Positions 42,802-51,941 of a DNA stretch of 64,000 nucleotides are shown piece by piece; positions within the stretch are counted from its first letter, which is position 1; each line of letters begins with the position of its first letter. Origin of the DNA: Mesorhizobium amorphae CCNWGS0123 (GTDB taxonomy: Bacteria > Pseudomonadota > Alphaproteobacteria > Rhizobiales > Rhizobiaceae); the NCBI RefSeq assembly GCF_001686985.1, contig NZ_CP015318.1, positions 866,001 through 930,000 of the forward strand. Direction: 5' to 3'. The notes below the pieces were generated by a model. The model saw only the letters and a program-made list of their open reading frames with translations, ran no database searches and was not told where the DNA came from. The position numbers and the translations under genes were made by a program.

Positions 42802-42819
42802 ATCACACTTTCGTGACAT
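42802..42819 (-). promoter_or_regulatory. Candidate Pho box of phoX
   Basis: Minus strand ATGTCAC (42819-42813), 4 nt, GTGTGAT (42808-42802), about 68 nt before the start. Each half matches five of seven positions of the CTGTCAT PhoB half-site at the expected 11-nt spacing. Weak but placed as expected for a phosphate-starvation gene. Confidence 0.35.
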
Positions 42820-42928
42820 TGTAAGCCGGTTTCAATCACCAGCCGGACCTTGGTGCGATGGACCTTGCTTGACGTCCCGGCTCGCTTCGGAAACAAGGGC
42901 TGCCACAAGCGTCATTCAGGGGCAAAAA

Positions 42929-43270
42929 GTGAGTCTTTCCGGATTACTTCAGCTCGGCATTTCGACCGTGATCTTCCTGCTGGCGGCAACGGCGGCCAAG
43001 CAATGGGGGCTGGCGCCGAGCCTGGGCAAGATCGTGGTGACGCTGGCGCTCTATTCGCTGGGCAATCTTATCATGCTGAGATTGATCCGAGAATTCGGCA
43101 TGTCGGTGTCGTTCAGCCTGTCGGCGGTGATCCAACTGGTGTCGGTCAATGCCGTGGCGCTGGTGTTCTTCGGCGAACGCGTCAACGCGCTGCAGGCGAC
43201 CGGCATCGTGCTGGCGGTCGCGGCGGTGGCGCTGATCATGCTCGGGCCCTATCTGCAAACGCACCTCTAG
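42929..43270 (+). CDS. SMR/EmrE-like four-helix membrane protein
   Basis: 113-aa protein with four hydrophobic helices in the pattern of small multidrug-resistance/EamA half-size transporters: LGISTVIFLLAATAAKQWG, VVTLALYSLGNLIMLRLIR, FSLSAVIQLVSVNAVALVFFGERV, ATGIVLAVAAVALIML. GTG 42929 has AGGGG 6 nt upstream. Its TAG stop lies inside the R5 repeat. May work as a dimer; substrate unknown. Confidence 0.75.
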   Translation: MSLSGLLQLGISTVIFLLAATAAKQWGLAPSLGKIVVTLALYSLGNLIMLRLIREFGMSVSFSLSAVIQLVSVNAVALVFFGERVNALQATGIVLAVAAVALIMLGPYLQTHL

Positions 43271-43373
43271 AGCAATTCCAGGAAAAGTGTGAAACGGTTT
43301 TCCGTCCGGAATTGCGTCAAAAACAAAGGAAAAGAGCGGTTCGGCGTTTCCGCGAAACGATGAACCGCTCTAG
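43267..43373. repeat. Rhizobial palindromic element R5
   Basis: About 107-nt element bounded by CTAGAGC and GCTCTAG. It has two hairpins: AATTCC-GGAAAA ... TTTTCC-CGGAATT, and AGAGCGGTTC ... GAACCGCTCT (perfect 10-bp stem) with an inner CGTTTC/GAAACG. Such elements are frequent in rhizobial chromosomes. It supplies the stop codon of the SMR-like gene and ends 10 nt before the PAP2 start. Confidence 0.85.
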
Positions 43374-43382
43374 CGAGACCCG

Positions 43383-44084
43383 ATGAAGACCTTCGCTCAC
43401 ACGCTGCTCAACCGCATCGAATTCCCGGTCCTGCTGGCCGGCCTGGTGATCGCCAGTGGGCTGTGGGGATTCGAGGAATTGATGGAGGTGGCGCGGGCGA
43501 GCACGCCGCACGCTTTCGACACCGAAATCCTGCTCGCCTTCCGCAAGGCGGGCCAACCCGACAGCCCGATCGGGCCGCCGTGGCTGGAAGGGGCGATGCG
43601 CGACATCACCAGCCTCGGCAGCGCCAGTGTGTTGGTGCTGATCACGGCAGCGGTGATCATCTATCTCTTGATGATCCGCAGGCCGGCAACGGCGCTGCTG
43701 ATCTTCGTCGCCGTGGCCGGCGGCCAGGTGTTGTCCAGCCTGCTGAAGGCCGGCATCGATCGGCCGCGGCCGGATCTCGTCTCGCATCTCGTCAACGAGA
43801 CGTCGTTCTCATTCCCGAGCGGCCACGCCATGCTGTCGGCGGTGACCTATCTGACGCTCGGGTCGCTGGTGGCCCGCTTCCTGCATGGGCGGACGACGAA
43901 GATCTTTGTGCTCTGCCTCGCGGTGCTGACCACCGTGCTGGTCGGGATCAGTCGCGTCTATCTCGGCGTCCACTGGCCCTCCGACGTGCTGGCCGGCTGG
44001 TGCGCCGGCTTCGCCTGGGCCATGCTGTGCTGGCTGGTGGCGCGCGTGCTGCAGCGGCGCAAAGCGGTGACGGATAGCGAATGA
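43383..44084 (+). CDS. PAP2 family phosphatase
   Basis: 233-aa membrane phosphatase. The three catalytic motifs are present: KAGIDRPRPD, SFPSGHAMLSA and SRVYLGVHWPSDVLAG. It would dephosphorylate lipid phosphates such as undecaprenyl pyrophosphate or phosphatidate on the outer face. Six helices. No clear Shine-Dalgarno; the R5 repeat is just upstream. Confidence 0.92.
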   Translation: MKTFAHTLLNRIEFPVLLAGLVIASGLWGFEELMEVARASTPHAFDTEILLAFRKAGQPDSPIGPPWLEGAMRDITSLGSASVLVLITAAVIIYLLMIRRPATALLIFVAVAGGQVLSSLLKAGIDRPRPDLVSHLVNETSFSFPSGHAMLSAVTYLTLGSLVARFLHGRTTKIFVLCLAVLTTVLVGISRVYLGVHWPSDVLAGWCAGFAWAMLCWLVARVLQRRKAVTDSE

Positions 44085-44086
44085 CA

Positions 44087-44122
44087 CATGTTTCATCTGT
44101 TTATATTGATGCTTGAAACATC
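44087..44122. promoter_or_regulatory. Inverted repeat ATGTTTCA...TGAAACAT before the XRE gene
   Basis: Perfect 8-bp arms ATGTTTCA (44087-44094) and TGAAACAT (44115-44122) around a 20-nt AT-rich spacer, about 54 nt before the XRE start. Two-turn spacing between half-sites fits an autoregulated operator. Confidence 0.4.
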
Positions 44123-44175
44123 ATGATCCTTATATTATCCATTGACACTGCAGACTCAGACAAGGGTTCTGGCCG

Positions 44176-44442
44176 ATGATCACTGCCGCGCAGATGCGCG
44201 CCGCAAGGGCGCTGGCCGGCATCGATCAGAAGACGCTGGCCGAGCGCGCCGGGGTTTCGCTTCCGACCATCCAGCGTATGGAAGCGAGCGACGGCGTCGT
44301 CAGGGGCGTGGTCGACACGCTGATGAAGGTCATCCAGGCCCTCGACGAGGCCGGGGTGGAGCTGATCGGCGACAACCAGGCCAGCGAGCGCGGCGGCAGG
44401 GGCGTACGCCTCAAGCCGGCGCCGCAGAACCCACAGAACTGA
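44176..44442 (+). CDS. XRE family HTH transcriptional regulator
   Basis: 88-aa protein with an N-terminal Cro/CI-type HTH (ARALAGIDQKTLAERAGVSLPTIQRMEASDGVVRG) followed by a short tail. Such one-domain regulators often control the next gene; here that is the SulP transporter 80 nt downstream on the same strand. No ligand domain. Confidence 0.88.
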   Translation: MITAAQMRAARALAGIDQKTLAERAGVSLPTIQRMEASDGVVRGVVDTLMKVIQALDEAGVELIGDNQASERGGRGVRLKPAPQNPQN

Positions 44443-44521
44443 GCCCGCAAGAAAGTCGCGACGGCGACCGCCGACATCCTGCCGACGATCCCCGCCGCCT
44501 CCGAGACGCGGAAGGCAGTCC

Positions 44522-46225
44522 ATGGATCAGATCCGGCGGGAGACGCATCAACCGGTACGGCCAACTTTCTCTGAACTGTTCACGCCCAAACTGGTGACGG
44601 TGCTGCGCGAGGGCTACACGCTCGAGCACTTCAGGGCCGATGCCATCGCGGGGCTGACTGTCGCCATCGTGGCGCTGCCGCTGTCGATGGCGATCGCCAT
44701 TGCCTCGGGCGTGACGCCGGAGCGCGGCCTCTACACCTCGATCGTCGGCGGCTTCATCATCTCGGCGCTCGGCGGCAGCCGCTTCCAGATCGGCGGGCCG
44801 GCCGGTGCCTTTATCGTGCTGGTGGCGGCGACCACGGCGCGGGTCGGTGTCGACGGGCTGCTGCTGGCGACGATCATGGCCGGCATCTTCCTGCTCGTCA
44901 TCGGTTATCTGAGGCTCGGCACCTACATCAAGTTCATCCCCTATCCGGTGACCGTCGGCTTCACCGCCGGCATCGCCGTCATCATCTTTTCCGGCCAGAT
45001 CGTCGAACTGTTCGGGCTGAAGCTTGCCGGCAAGGAACCCGGGCCATTGGTGCCGAAGCTGATGGCGGTCGGCGAGGCGGCCGGCACGATCAACCTCTCG
45101 GCGACCTTCGTGGCGGTGCTGACCATCGTGGCCATCGCCTTGCTGAAGCGCTGGCGGCCGAAATGGCCGGCGATGCTGATCGCCATCGGGCTGGCCTCGG
45201 TCATCGTGGCGCTGCTTTCGCTGCCGGCGGAGACGATCGGCACCCGTTTCGGCGGCATCCCGCGCAGCCTGCCATGGCCGGCCTTCCCGTCGGTGAGCCT
45301 CGCCAGGATGATCGACGTGCTGCCGGATGCCATCGCCTTTGCGCTGCTCGGCGCGATCGAATCGCTGCTCTCGGCCGTGGTCGCCGACGGCATGACCGGA
45401 CGGCGGCACCGTTCCAACTGCGAACTGGTGGCGCAAGGTTTTGCCAATATCGCATCGGCCCTGTTCGGCGGCATCTGCGCCACCGGCACCATCGCCCGCA
45501 CCGCCACCAATGTGCGGGCCGGCGCGCACGGGCCGGTGTCCGGCATGATCCATGCGGTGATCCTGCTGGTGCTGATGTTGGTGGTGGCACCCTTAGCCAG
45601 CTACATTCCTCTGGCAGCGTTGGCCGGCGTGCTGGCGGTGGTGTGCTGGAACATGGTCGAGAAGCAGGCCTTCGCCACACTGCTGCGCACGTCGCGCGGC
45701 GACGCGCTGGTGCTGCTGGCGACCTTCCTGATCGTCGTCTTCCGCGATCTCACCGAGGGCATTGTCGTCGGCTTCGTGCTGGGCTCGATCCTGTTCATCG
45801 ACCGCATGGCCAAGAGCATCGCGGTCGAGCCCGATCAATCGTTGGTGCCGGAGGACGTGGCCGACAGCGCCAGCGCCTATGATTCCAGCGAGGCGAGCGA
45901 CGCCGACACCGTCGTCTACCGGATCTCGGGCGCATTCTTCTTCGGCGCCGCTTCGACCGTCGGCACGGTGCTCGACCGTATCGCCGACCAACGCAAGAAC
46001 TTCATCCTCGACTGCTCGGCGGTGCCGTTCTTCGATTCGACCGCGGCCAATGTCATCGAGGGCGCTGCCCACAAGGCCAGGCGCGCCGGCGTGCGCTTCA
46101 TCATCGCCGGCGCTTCGCCGCAGACAAGGCGCATGCTGATCAACCACGGCGTCAAACGGCCGCTGGTGACCTACGCCGCCTCGATCCGGGATGCGCGGGC
46201 GCAGTTGGCCGGGAACCGAGAGTAG
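44522..46225 (+). CDS. SulP family inorganic anion transporter
   Basis: 567-aa transporter with 12-14 helices and a cytoplasmic STAS domain. Family blocks are ADAIAGLTVAIVALPLSMAIAIASGVTPERGLYTSIVGG and GGSRFQIGGPAGAFIVLV in the transport domain, and FILDCSAVPFFDSTAANVIEG in STAS (about residues 465-555). Probable substrate sulfate, bicarbonate or a dicarboxylate; not decidable here. GGAAGG before ATG 44522. No carbonic anhydrase gene is adjacent. Confidence 0.92.
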   Translation: MDQIRRETHQPVRPTFSELFTPKLVTVLREGYTLEHFRADAIAGLTVAIVALPLSMAIAIASGVTPERGLYTSIVGGFIISALGGSRFQIGGPAGAFIVLVAATTARVGVDGLLLATIMAGIFLLVIGYLRLGTYIKFIPYPVTVGFTAGIAVIIFSGQIVELFGLKLAGKEPGPLVPKLMAVGEAAGTINLSATFVAVLTIVAIALLKRWRPKWPAMLIAIGLASVIVALLSLPAETIGTRFGGIPRSLPWPAFPSVSLARMIDVLPDAIAFALLGAIESLLSAVVADGMTGRRHRSNCELVAQGFANIASALFGGICATGTIARTATNVRAGAHGPVSGMIHAVILLVLMLVVAPLASYIPLAALAGVLAVVCWNMVEKQAFATLLRTSRGDALVLLATFLIVVFRDLTEGIVVGFVLGSILFIDRMAKSIAVEPDQSLVPEDVADSASAYDSSEASDADTVVYRISGAFFFGAASTVGTVLDRIADQRKNFILDCSAVPFFDSTAANVIEGAAHKARRAGVRFIIAGASPQTRRMLINHGVKRPLVTYAASIRDARAQLAGNRE

Positions 46226-46606
46226 CGAGCAGGATTTGCCGGTCGGTGGTCCCCTTGTCGGTGCGAGGATGTTCGCCCGTTGAATGTCAATTTTTGACCC
46301 GAAGCCGAGCTACGTCTTCCACCACGCGAACGGCAGCTTTGCGCCTTATTTCGGCCTAACAGGCAAGTTCGTCGTTGCCCTAAAGCGGACACCATCAAGC
46401 TGAGGTCGTGATTGCGACTCTCCCCGATCCGGGAAACATTCCTTTATCCAACCCCGTGGAAGGCGCGAGACGCGACCATGAGGGGGAACGGCTCAGCCCA
46501 TACCAAGACGCAATAATTTAGATTACCTTTCTGGGACTGAGCTGTCGCGACCTATGGTCGGGTCGCATCACGTGGGAGACCTTCCTCCAATCTCAAAGCC
46601 GCATGC
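46226..46606. other. Intergenic region before the dCACHE-type cyclase
   Basis: About 381 nt. It is less GC-rich toward the cyclase start and holds no convincing gene, repeat or RNA. The short open frames here do not resemble proteins. No consensus promoter is clear to me. Confidence 0.4.
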
Positions 46607-48379
46607 ATGCGTCGATCGCTATTTCAGAAGTATTTCTTAGTCTTGTTCGCGGCGGCCATTTTTCCGATGGCCGCCGGTGGCATCAGCAACACTTGGTTCA
46701 GCTATGTCGACCAGCGTGCGATCCTCAGTGCCCTGCTGCGGTCCGAGGCAACATCGGCGGCTGACAAAATTGAGAGCTTTCTTGACAGCATCAAGATTCC
46801 GCTCGGCTCCACGATCCCCGAGGACGTGTCGGCCAATGCCGGCGTGAAACAGCTTCGGCTTCTTTTCCTGCGCGTGATGCACCAGGTCCCGGGAATTCTC
46901 AGCATCAGTTTCGTCGACGGCGCCGACGCGGAACGGCTGCACGTCTCTCGCACGGGCAAAAACAGGACAGAAAGCGGGGCGGACCGCTCGGGCGATCCCG
47001 CTGTCGTGGGCGCCAGGACGGCGAAGGTCTGGTACGGCCCAGTCATTTATCGCCAGGGTTCCGAACCGTCGGTAACCATGGCGATGGCGAATTACGACGA
47101 TACAGTCCTAGAAAACACGATCATCGCCGAAATCAGTCTGAAGCCTATCTGGCTCATCGTTTCCGAAATCCGCGTGGGCCGCAGCGGCCAGGCACTTGTC
47201 GTCGACCAGACTGGCCACCTCATCGCTCACCCCGCGATCAGCAAAGTGATGCAGGGCGCCGACGAGAAAGCAGCTTTGGCGCTACGCGGATTGCAGGATG
47301 CGATCGCCGCCGCGGGCGGCACTGCGATTGCAAACCGCAACGCCGAGAATGAACGCGTTGTGACCGCTGGCGCGCCCGTTGCCGCGGCCGGGTGGACGGT
47401 ATTTGTCGAGCAGTCGCAGGCAGAGGCATTTGCACCCCTATACGCTTCATTGTGGCGGACCGGCGGGTTGTTCCTCGCCGCCACAGTCCTTGCGGCGGTA
47501 CTCGCCTATTGGCTTGCCAGACGGATGAGCGGGCCCATCCGATTGCTGGAAGAAGGCGCCCTCAAGATCGGTGCCGGGCAATTCGATCATCGGATCAACA
47601 TTGTCACTGGAGACGAACTTGAGCGGCTGGCTGCGCGGTTCAACCAAATGGCGCAGGAACTTGCCACATCGCGGGACCGCGCGGAGCGACTGACGCGGTT
47701 GAAGCGCTTCCTTGCACCACAGGTTGCGGAACTCGTAGAGAAGGCCGGTGATGAGCGAATGCTCGCTGGACAGCGCGCAGAAATAGTCGCTGTTTTTAGC
47801 GACTTACGTGGCTTTACTGCATTTTCAGCGCACGCTGAGCCTGAGAACCTCATGCAGGTCCTGCGTGAGTACTATGAGGCGCTCGGAGCGATCATCACCA
47901 AGTATGAAGCAACACTGACCAGTTTTTCGGCGGATGGATTGATGATCCTCGTCAACGCCCCGGTTCCATGTGAAGGGCCGGCGCTTCATGCCGTAAAAAT
48001 GGCTGTCGACATGCAGGATTCCACACAAGAGCTCATATCTCAGTGGCGGCAACGTGGTTACAAGATTGGCTTCGGCATGGGGCTCGCTATGGGGTGGGCA
48101 ACGGTGGGTCGAATTGGCTATGAGGCCCGCGCTGACTACACCGCAATCGGCAATGTCGTGAACTTGGCATCGAGGCTGTGTTCGTCCGCTGAAGATGGAC
48201 AAATCCTTATAGATTATTCCGTGGCACGCCATTTGCCTGGCAACACGCCGATCGTTGACCTCGGTACTCGCCAGTTCAAAGGCCTCGAAGGGCACGTTCG
48301 CGTCTACAATGTTGAGACGCAAAGGATTGAGCGGCCGAATTTAGGTTCTGCTGAGAATGACGCAGGGGAAAAGGGCTAG
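46607..48379 (+). CDS. Membrane class III adenylate/guanylate cyclase with extracytoplasmic sensor
   Basis: 590-aa protein: TM1 about 9-27, a periplasmic CACHE-like sensor region (about 30-280; includes VWYGPVIYRQGSEPSVTMAMA), TM2 about 283-304, HAMP (305-360), and a C-terminal cyclase domain (390-570). Metal-binding Asp399 (VAVFSDLRGFTAFSA) and Asp443 (SADGLMI) are present, as are the transition-state Asn/Arg in GNVVNLASRL. It should make cAMP or cGMP in response to an external ligand. Codon usage looks less GC-rich than its neighbours. Weak ribosome binding site. Confidence 0.9.
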   Translation: MRRSLFQKYFLVLFAAAIFPMAAGGISNTWFSYVDQRAILSALLRSEATSAADKIESFLDSIKIPLGSTIPEDVSANAGVKQLRLLFLRVMHQVPGILSISFVDGADAERLHVSRTGKNRTESGADRSGDPAVVGARTAKVWYGPVIYRQGSEPSVTMAMANYDDTVLENTIIAEISLKPIWLIVSEIRVGRSGQALVVDQTGHLIAHPAISKVMQGADEKAALALRGLQDAIAAAGGTAIANRNAENERVVTAGAPVAAAGWTVFVEQSQAEAFAPLYASLWRTGGLFLAATVLAAVLAYWLARRMSGPIRLLEEGALKIGAGQFDHRINIVTGDELERLAARFNQMAQELATSRDRAERLTRLKRFLAPQVAELVEKAGDERMLAGQRAEIVAVFSDLRGFTAFSAHAEPENLMQVLREYYEALGAIITKYEATLTSFSADGLMILVNAPVPCEGPALHAVKMAVDMQDSTQELISQWRQRGYKIGFGMGLAMGWATVGRIGYEARADYTAIGNVVNLASRLCSSAEDGQILIDYSVARHLPGNTPIVDLGTRQFKGLEGHVRVYNVETQRIERPNLGSAENDAGEKG

Positions 48380-48531
48380 GCTCCTCTGCATCGACGTCCG
48401 CAATCGTTCTTCCCTGTACCACAAGAGGACCTACTGCTTCCGGCCCACTGCGGTCACTCGAGAACTGGCAGCGGATGACCGCTTCTGGCGCCAAGCGGAA
48501 GTTTCGTAGACCGGCCCCGAGACCTTGGCTT

Positions 48532-49392
48532 TCAATCGAGGCTCAGTGCCGCCACCGCGCCCTCGTTCATCAACGGCACATAGATGGTCGACTTGCCGTC
48601 GGTGCCGATGTCGGCGCTGCCCGGCTTGAAGGTCGCGATCACCTCCGGCGCACCGCCCTCATGATAGCGGTAGAGCGTGCCGGTCATGTAGGCGGTGGCA
48701 TAGATGCTGTCGCCGATGGCGATGACGCCGTCGAGGTCGGCGAATTTTTGCGCGCCGGGCAGTGGCGAAATCGCCTTGGTGGCGAGATCGACCCACAGCA
48801 GGCCGCCGGGCTCGGCGGTGCTGAAATCGGGCTTGATGCCCTTGCCCCAGGAGGCGACGATCAGCCTGTTGCCGTCGGCGAAGATGCCGTTGGGCGAAGC
48901 AAGGGCGGCGTCCTTGAAGAACAGCTCCGGTCTGTCGCCGTCGATGCGGTAGATCGTGTCGGCCAGCATGTCGGTGACATAGACCTTGCCGGAGCTGTCG
49001 GCGGTCATGTCGTTGAGGAAGACGGCTTTCGGTACGTCGATGCTTGAATCCAGCTTGCCGCTGGCGAGGTCGACGACGCGGACCTTGGTGATGTCGGCGA
49101 CGTAAAGCTTGCCCCCGGAGATTGCCATGCCCTTGGGTGCGTCCATGCCGTCGGTCCAATGTTGGGTGACGATCTTGCCGTCCAGCGACAGCACCGACAG
49201 ATAGCCGTTGCCGTCTGCTGCGCCGGGATTGCCGGCGATGTTGGAGACGATGATGCGCTTGTTGGCGGCATCGAAGAGTGCGGATTCCGGCTGCTCGAAG
49301 CCAGAAGCGCGCCAGATTTCGCCGGCCTGGGCGGCAGGTACTGCCGCGATGCCGAAGACGGCGAGACATATCGAGGTGACGAGGGTTTTCAT
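48532..49392 (-). CDS. Periplasmic SMP-30/gluconolactonase-like beta-propeller protein
   Basis: 286-aa exported protein with a signal peptide (cleavage after AAQA) and six repeated propeller blades (e.g. ALFDAANKRIIVSNIAG, GKLYVADITKVRVVDLASGK, GKVYVTDMLADTIYRIDG, GNRLIVASWGKG). It looks like a lactonase-type or sugar-binding propeller. GGAG before ATG 49392. It is divergent from an XRE regulator, with a palindrome between them that could control both. Confidence 0.85.
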   Translation of the reverse strand: MKTLVTSICLAVFGIAAVPAAQAGEIWRASGFEQPESALFDAANKRIIVSNIAGNPGAADGNGYLSVLSLDGKIVTQHWTDGMDAPKGMAISGGKLYVADITKVRVVDLASGKLDSSIDVPKAVFLNDMTADSSGKVYVTDMLADTIYRIDGDRPELFFKDAALASPNGIFADGNRLIVASWGKGIKPDFSTAEPGGLLWVDLATKAISPLPGAQKFADLDGVIAIGDSIYATAYMTGTLYRYHEGGAPEVIATFKPGSADIGTDGKSTIYVPLMNEGAVAALSLD

Positions 49393-49462
49393 GGCTGATC
49401 TCCTGTGGTGACGGAGGAGAGCTAGGTTTTTCGATACTTTTCCGGAAGGCCTTTTGGCACTA

Positions 49463-49479
49463 GTATCGAAGATCGATAC
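49463..49479. promoter_or_regulatory. Operator-like palindrome between the lactonase-like and XRE genes
   Basis: Perfect inverted repeat GTATCGA (49463-49469), AGA, TCGATAC (49473-49479). A further half-site TCGATAC is at 49431-49437, 25 nt away. It lies 27 nt before the XRE start and in the divergent promoter region, fitting autoregulation and control of the neighbouring gene. Confidence 0.65.
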
Positions 49480-49505
49480 GAAATCGCGCGAAAGAGGTGC
49501 ATTCC

Positions 49506-50306
49506 ATGAACGGCCCGATCTTCGAGGCGCTGAAGCGGACGCTGAAGGCGAAAGGCCTCACCTATCGCATGCTGGCCGACCGCATGGGCGTTTCCGAGCC
49601 GACGGTGAAGCGCATCTTCCATGAGCGCAACTGCAAGCTCGACCGCCTGGTGGAGATCTGCACCGCTGCCGAGGTCGAGCTGGAGAACGTGCTGGGCGCG
49701 ATGAACCGGGGACCGGGGCCGGCCAACCACGTGGCGCCGGAGATCGAGCGCAAGCTGGCGAGCCGGCCGGCGCTGCTGTTCGTCTTCATCATGCTGTCGG
49801 AGAAATTCACGCCCGAAGGCATCATGCGCTCGCAAGGCCTGAGCGAAGCTTCGATGTTCCTCTATCTGCGCGACCTCGAGGAGCTCGGACTGGTCGCGCT
49901 CGGCCGCGGCCTTTCGGCGAGGCTGCTGGTCGAGACGCCGATCCAGTGGAATTTCGAAGGACCGCTCAGGCCGCTGTTCGAGGCGACCAACAAGAATTTC
50001 ATCGGCTGGGCGATCAACCATCTGCAGCGTGAGGCGACATTCGTCAGCTTCTCCCGGCGGATGCGGCCGGAGACGGCCGAGATGGTCAGACGCGAGGCGG
50101 AGGAACTGGCGGAGCGCGCAAAGCTGCTGGCTCATCACGACCAGCACACGACGCCCGAAGACGCGCTTATCGGCTACAAATGGACCTTTGCGTTCGGCGC
50201 GACGCCCTTTCCGGCGATCATGCCGGTTGGTCCGCACCCTAGGGATGCCGGTGCTTCCGACCGGCCCGCCGCTGCTGCAAAGGGACGCCGTCCTTTGCCG
50301 GCCTGA
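49506..50306 (+). CDS. HTH (XRE-like) transcriptional regulator with C-terminal domain
   Basis: 266-aa protein. An N-terminal Cro/CI HTH (LKAKGLTYRMLADRMGVSEPTVKRIFHERNCKLDRLVEIC) is followed by a second helical region (LFVFIMLSEKFTPEGIMRSQGLSEASMFLYLRDLEELGLVALGRG), perhaps a second DNA-binding or sensor domain. I start at ATG 49506 with GAGG 9 nt before it. The gene is divergent from the periplasmic propeller gene and has a perfect palindrome just upstream. Confidence 0.85.
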   Translation: MNGPIFEALKRTLKAKGLTYRMLADRMGVSEPTVKRIFHERNCKLDRLVEICTAAEVELENVLGAMNRGPGPANHVAPEIERKLASRPALLFVFIMLSEKFTPEGIMRSQGLSEASMFLYLRDLEELGLVALGRGLSARLLVETPIQWNFEGPLRPLFEATNKNFIGWAINHLQREATFVSFSRRMRPETAEMVRREAEELAERAKLLAHHDQHTTPEDALIGYKWTFAFGATPFPAIMPVGPHPRDAGASDRPAAAAKGRRPLPA

Positions 50307-50384
50307 CACGGCCAAGCCTCCGCCTGTCCTGCTTTGGTTTTCACCAAGATCTCTTGTCTGGACGTTTTTGCTCTTTTCAGCCGC

Positions 50385-50400
50385 GTTTCAAAAATGAAAC
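50385..50400. promoter_or_regulatory. Palindrome GTTTCA-AAAA-TGAAAC before the second cyclase
   Basis: Perfect 6-bp arms GTTTCA (50385-50390) and TGAAAC (50395-50400) with a 4-A spacer, about 96 nt before the cyclase start. It has no uridine run, so an operator is more likely than a terminator. The half-site resembles that of the inverted repeat at 44087-44122. Confidence 0.3.
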
Positions 50401-50495
50401 CACATTCATGATAGAGTTAGCGCACTGATTTGCCAGATTGTAGAGGGCGGGTTTGCCGAATGCGTGACGCGTCCCCGTGAAATCGAAGTGATCCC

Positions 50496-51872
50496 ATGCC
50501 GAGCGCGCCAACACTTGAGCTTCGCCGCTATTCGCGCCTGAAAAATTTGCGGGCGCGCGCAGAACGCCAGGGTGCTGCATTGCAGTTCTGGGCGCGTACG
50601 GCATCGCTCGCTGCGATCTCCTGCTTCTTTTCATTGATCAGCCGCTGGGATGCCTCGCTGCTCTTCGTGCTGGCGGGCCTGGTGCTGTTCCAGCTCGTCG
50701 GCCTGATCCAGTTTCTCTTTGCGCGCCGTCGCACGGCTCCATGGTGGCTCGGGTACCTCGTCGGTACGCTGGACATCGTTCTGTTGACCGTTCTGCTGAT
50801 AACGCCCAACCCGTTTTCCCTGGAGGTCGCGCCGGCCGCGATGCAACTGCGCGAGGGCAGCTTCAAATTCCTGCTGATTTTCGTATGCCTTGGCGCGCTG
50901 ACCCTTTCGACACGATTGGCACTCTATCTCGGCGCGCTCGCGGCCTTGACGTGGGCGATCGGCGTGGGATGGGTGATTTTTCATCCGGGAACCGTCATTC
51001 CGGCGACGAACCTCTATTCGCTACCGGTGACAGAGCGACTGAACCTCTATCTTAACCCCAATTTCGTCGATACTTTCGCGCAGGCGACCAACGTGTTGGT
51101 CGTGCTGATTATCGGCGCGATCATGGCGCTGGTCGTCTTTCGTTCCCGACATCTGTCGGAAGACTATGTCAAGGCAGAGCGCGCCCGCGCCAATCTCGCC
51201 CGGCATTTTTCGCCCAATGTAGTCGACCAGCTCGCCAGCGATGACGAGCCCTTCGGCCCGGTCCGCCGGCAGGACATCGCGGTGCTGTTCGCCGACATTG
51301 TCGGCTTCACACACTATTCCGAGGATCATCCGGCCGAAGCAGTGTTCGAACTTCTGCGTCAGTTCCACCGTCGCATGGAACAGGTCGTTTTCGACCACAA
51401 TGGCACCGTCGACAACTATATCGGCGATTGCATCATGGCGACATTCGGGGTTCCGCAAGCCAGCCATGACGACGCGACTCGGGCCATCCAGTGCGCTGAA
51501 GCGATGATCGCCGCTCTCGAAAACTGGAATGTGCAGCGGGTGTCCAGGGGATACCCGTCGCTGGACGTTCGGATCGGTGCACAGTATGGCGCAGTCGTCA
51601 TCGGTGCGGTCGGCAGCGAGCGCAATCTGTCCTTCGCGGTGGTGGGCGACACCGTCAACGTCGCCAGCCGTTTGCAGTCGCTCTGCCGTGAGCTTCAGGC
51701 GAACATTTGCTTCGGGTCACGACTGATTGAGGCCGCGAAGGCGGAATCGCCCACGACACAGTTGAATGCGCGCGATCATGGACCGGTGAGCATCCGCGGC
51801 CGGGACGAACCTGTCCATGTCTGGGTCGAACACAGAGCCGAAAACCAGGGCGCTATTGCGGTTTCGGCATGA
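50496..51872 (+). CDS. Membrane class III adenylate/guanylate cyclase
   Basis: 458-aa protein with an N-terminal membrane domain of five to six helices (about 30-215) and a C-terminal cyclase domain (about 255-440). Metal-binding Asp267 (AVLFADIVGFTHYSE) and Asp311 (YIGDCIMATFG), and the catalytic NVASRLQSL region with Asn/Arg are intact. No separate sensor domain; the membrane part may be the sensor. It follows the XRE regulator gene by 189 nt. Confidence 0.9.
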   Translation: MPSAPTLELRRYSRLKNLRARAERQGAALQFWARTASLAAISCFFSLISRWDASLLFVLAGLVLFQLVGLIQFLFARRRTAPWWLGYLVGTLDIVLLTVLLITPNPFSLEVAPAAMQLREGSFKFLLIFVCLGALTLSTRLALYLGALAALTWAIGVGWVIFHPGTVIPATNLYSLPVTERLNLYLNPNFVDTFAQATNVLVVLIIGAIMALVVFRSRHLSEDYVKAERARANLARHFSPNVVDQLASDDEPFGPVRRQDIAVLFADIVGFTHYSEDHPAEAVFELLRQFHRRMEQVVFDHNGTVDNYIGDCIMATFGVPQASHDDATRAIQCAEAMIAALENWNVQRVSRGYPSLDVRIGAQYGAVVIGAVGSERNLSFAVVGDTVNVASRLQSLCRELQANICFGSRLIEAAKAESPTTQLNARDHGPVSIRGRDEPVHVWVEHRAENQGAIAVSA

Positions 51873-51941
51873 TGTAGGTCGCCATGTAAACGCCTGCGCC
51901 ACAGCCGGATAGGGGCATGTCCTGGCCAAGCCCGAAAGCCG

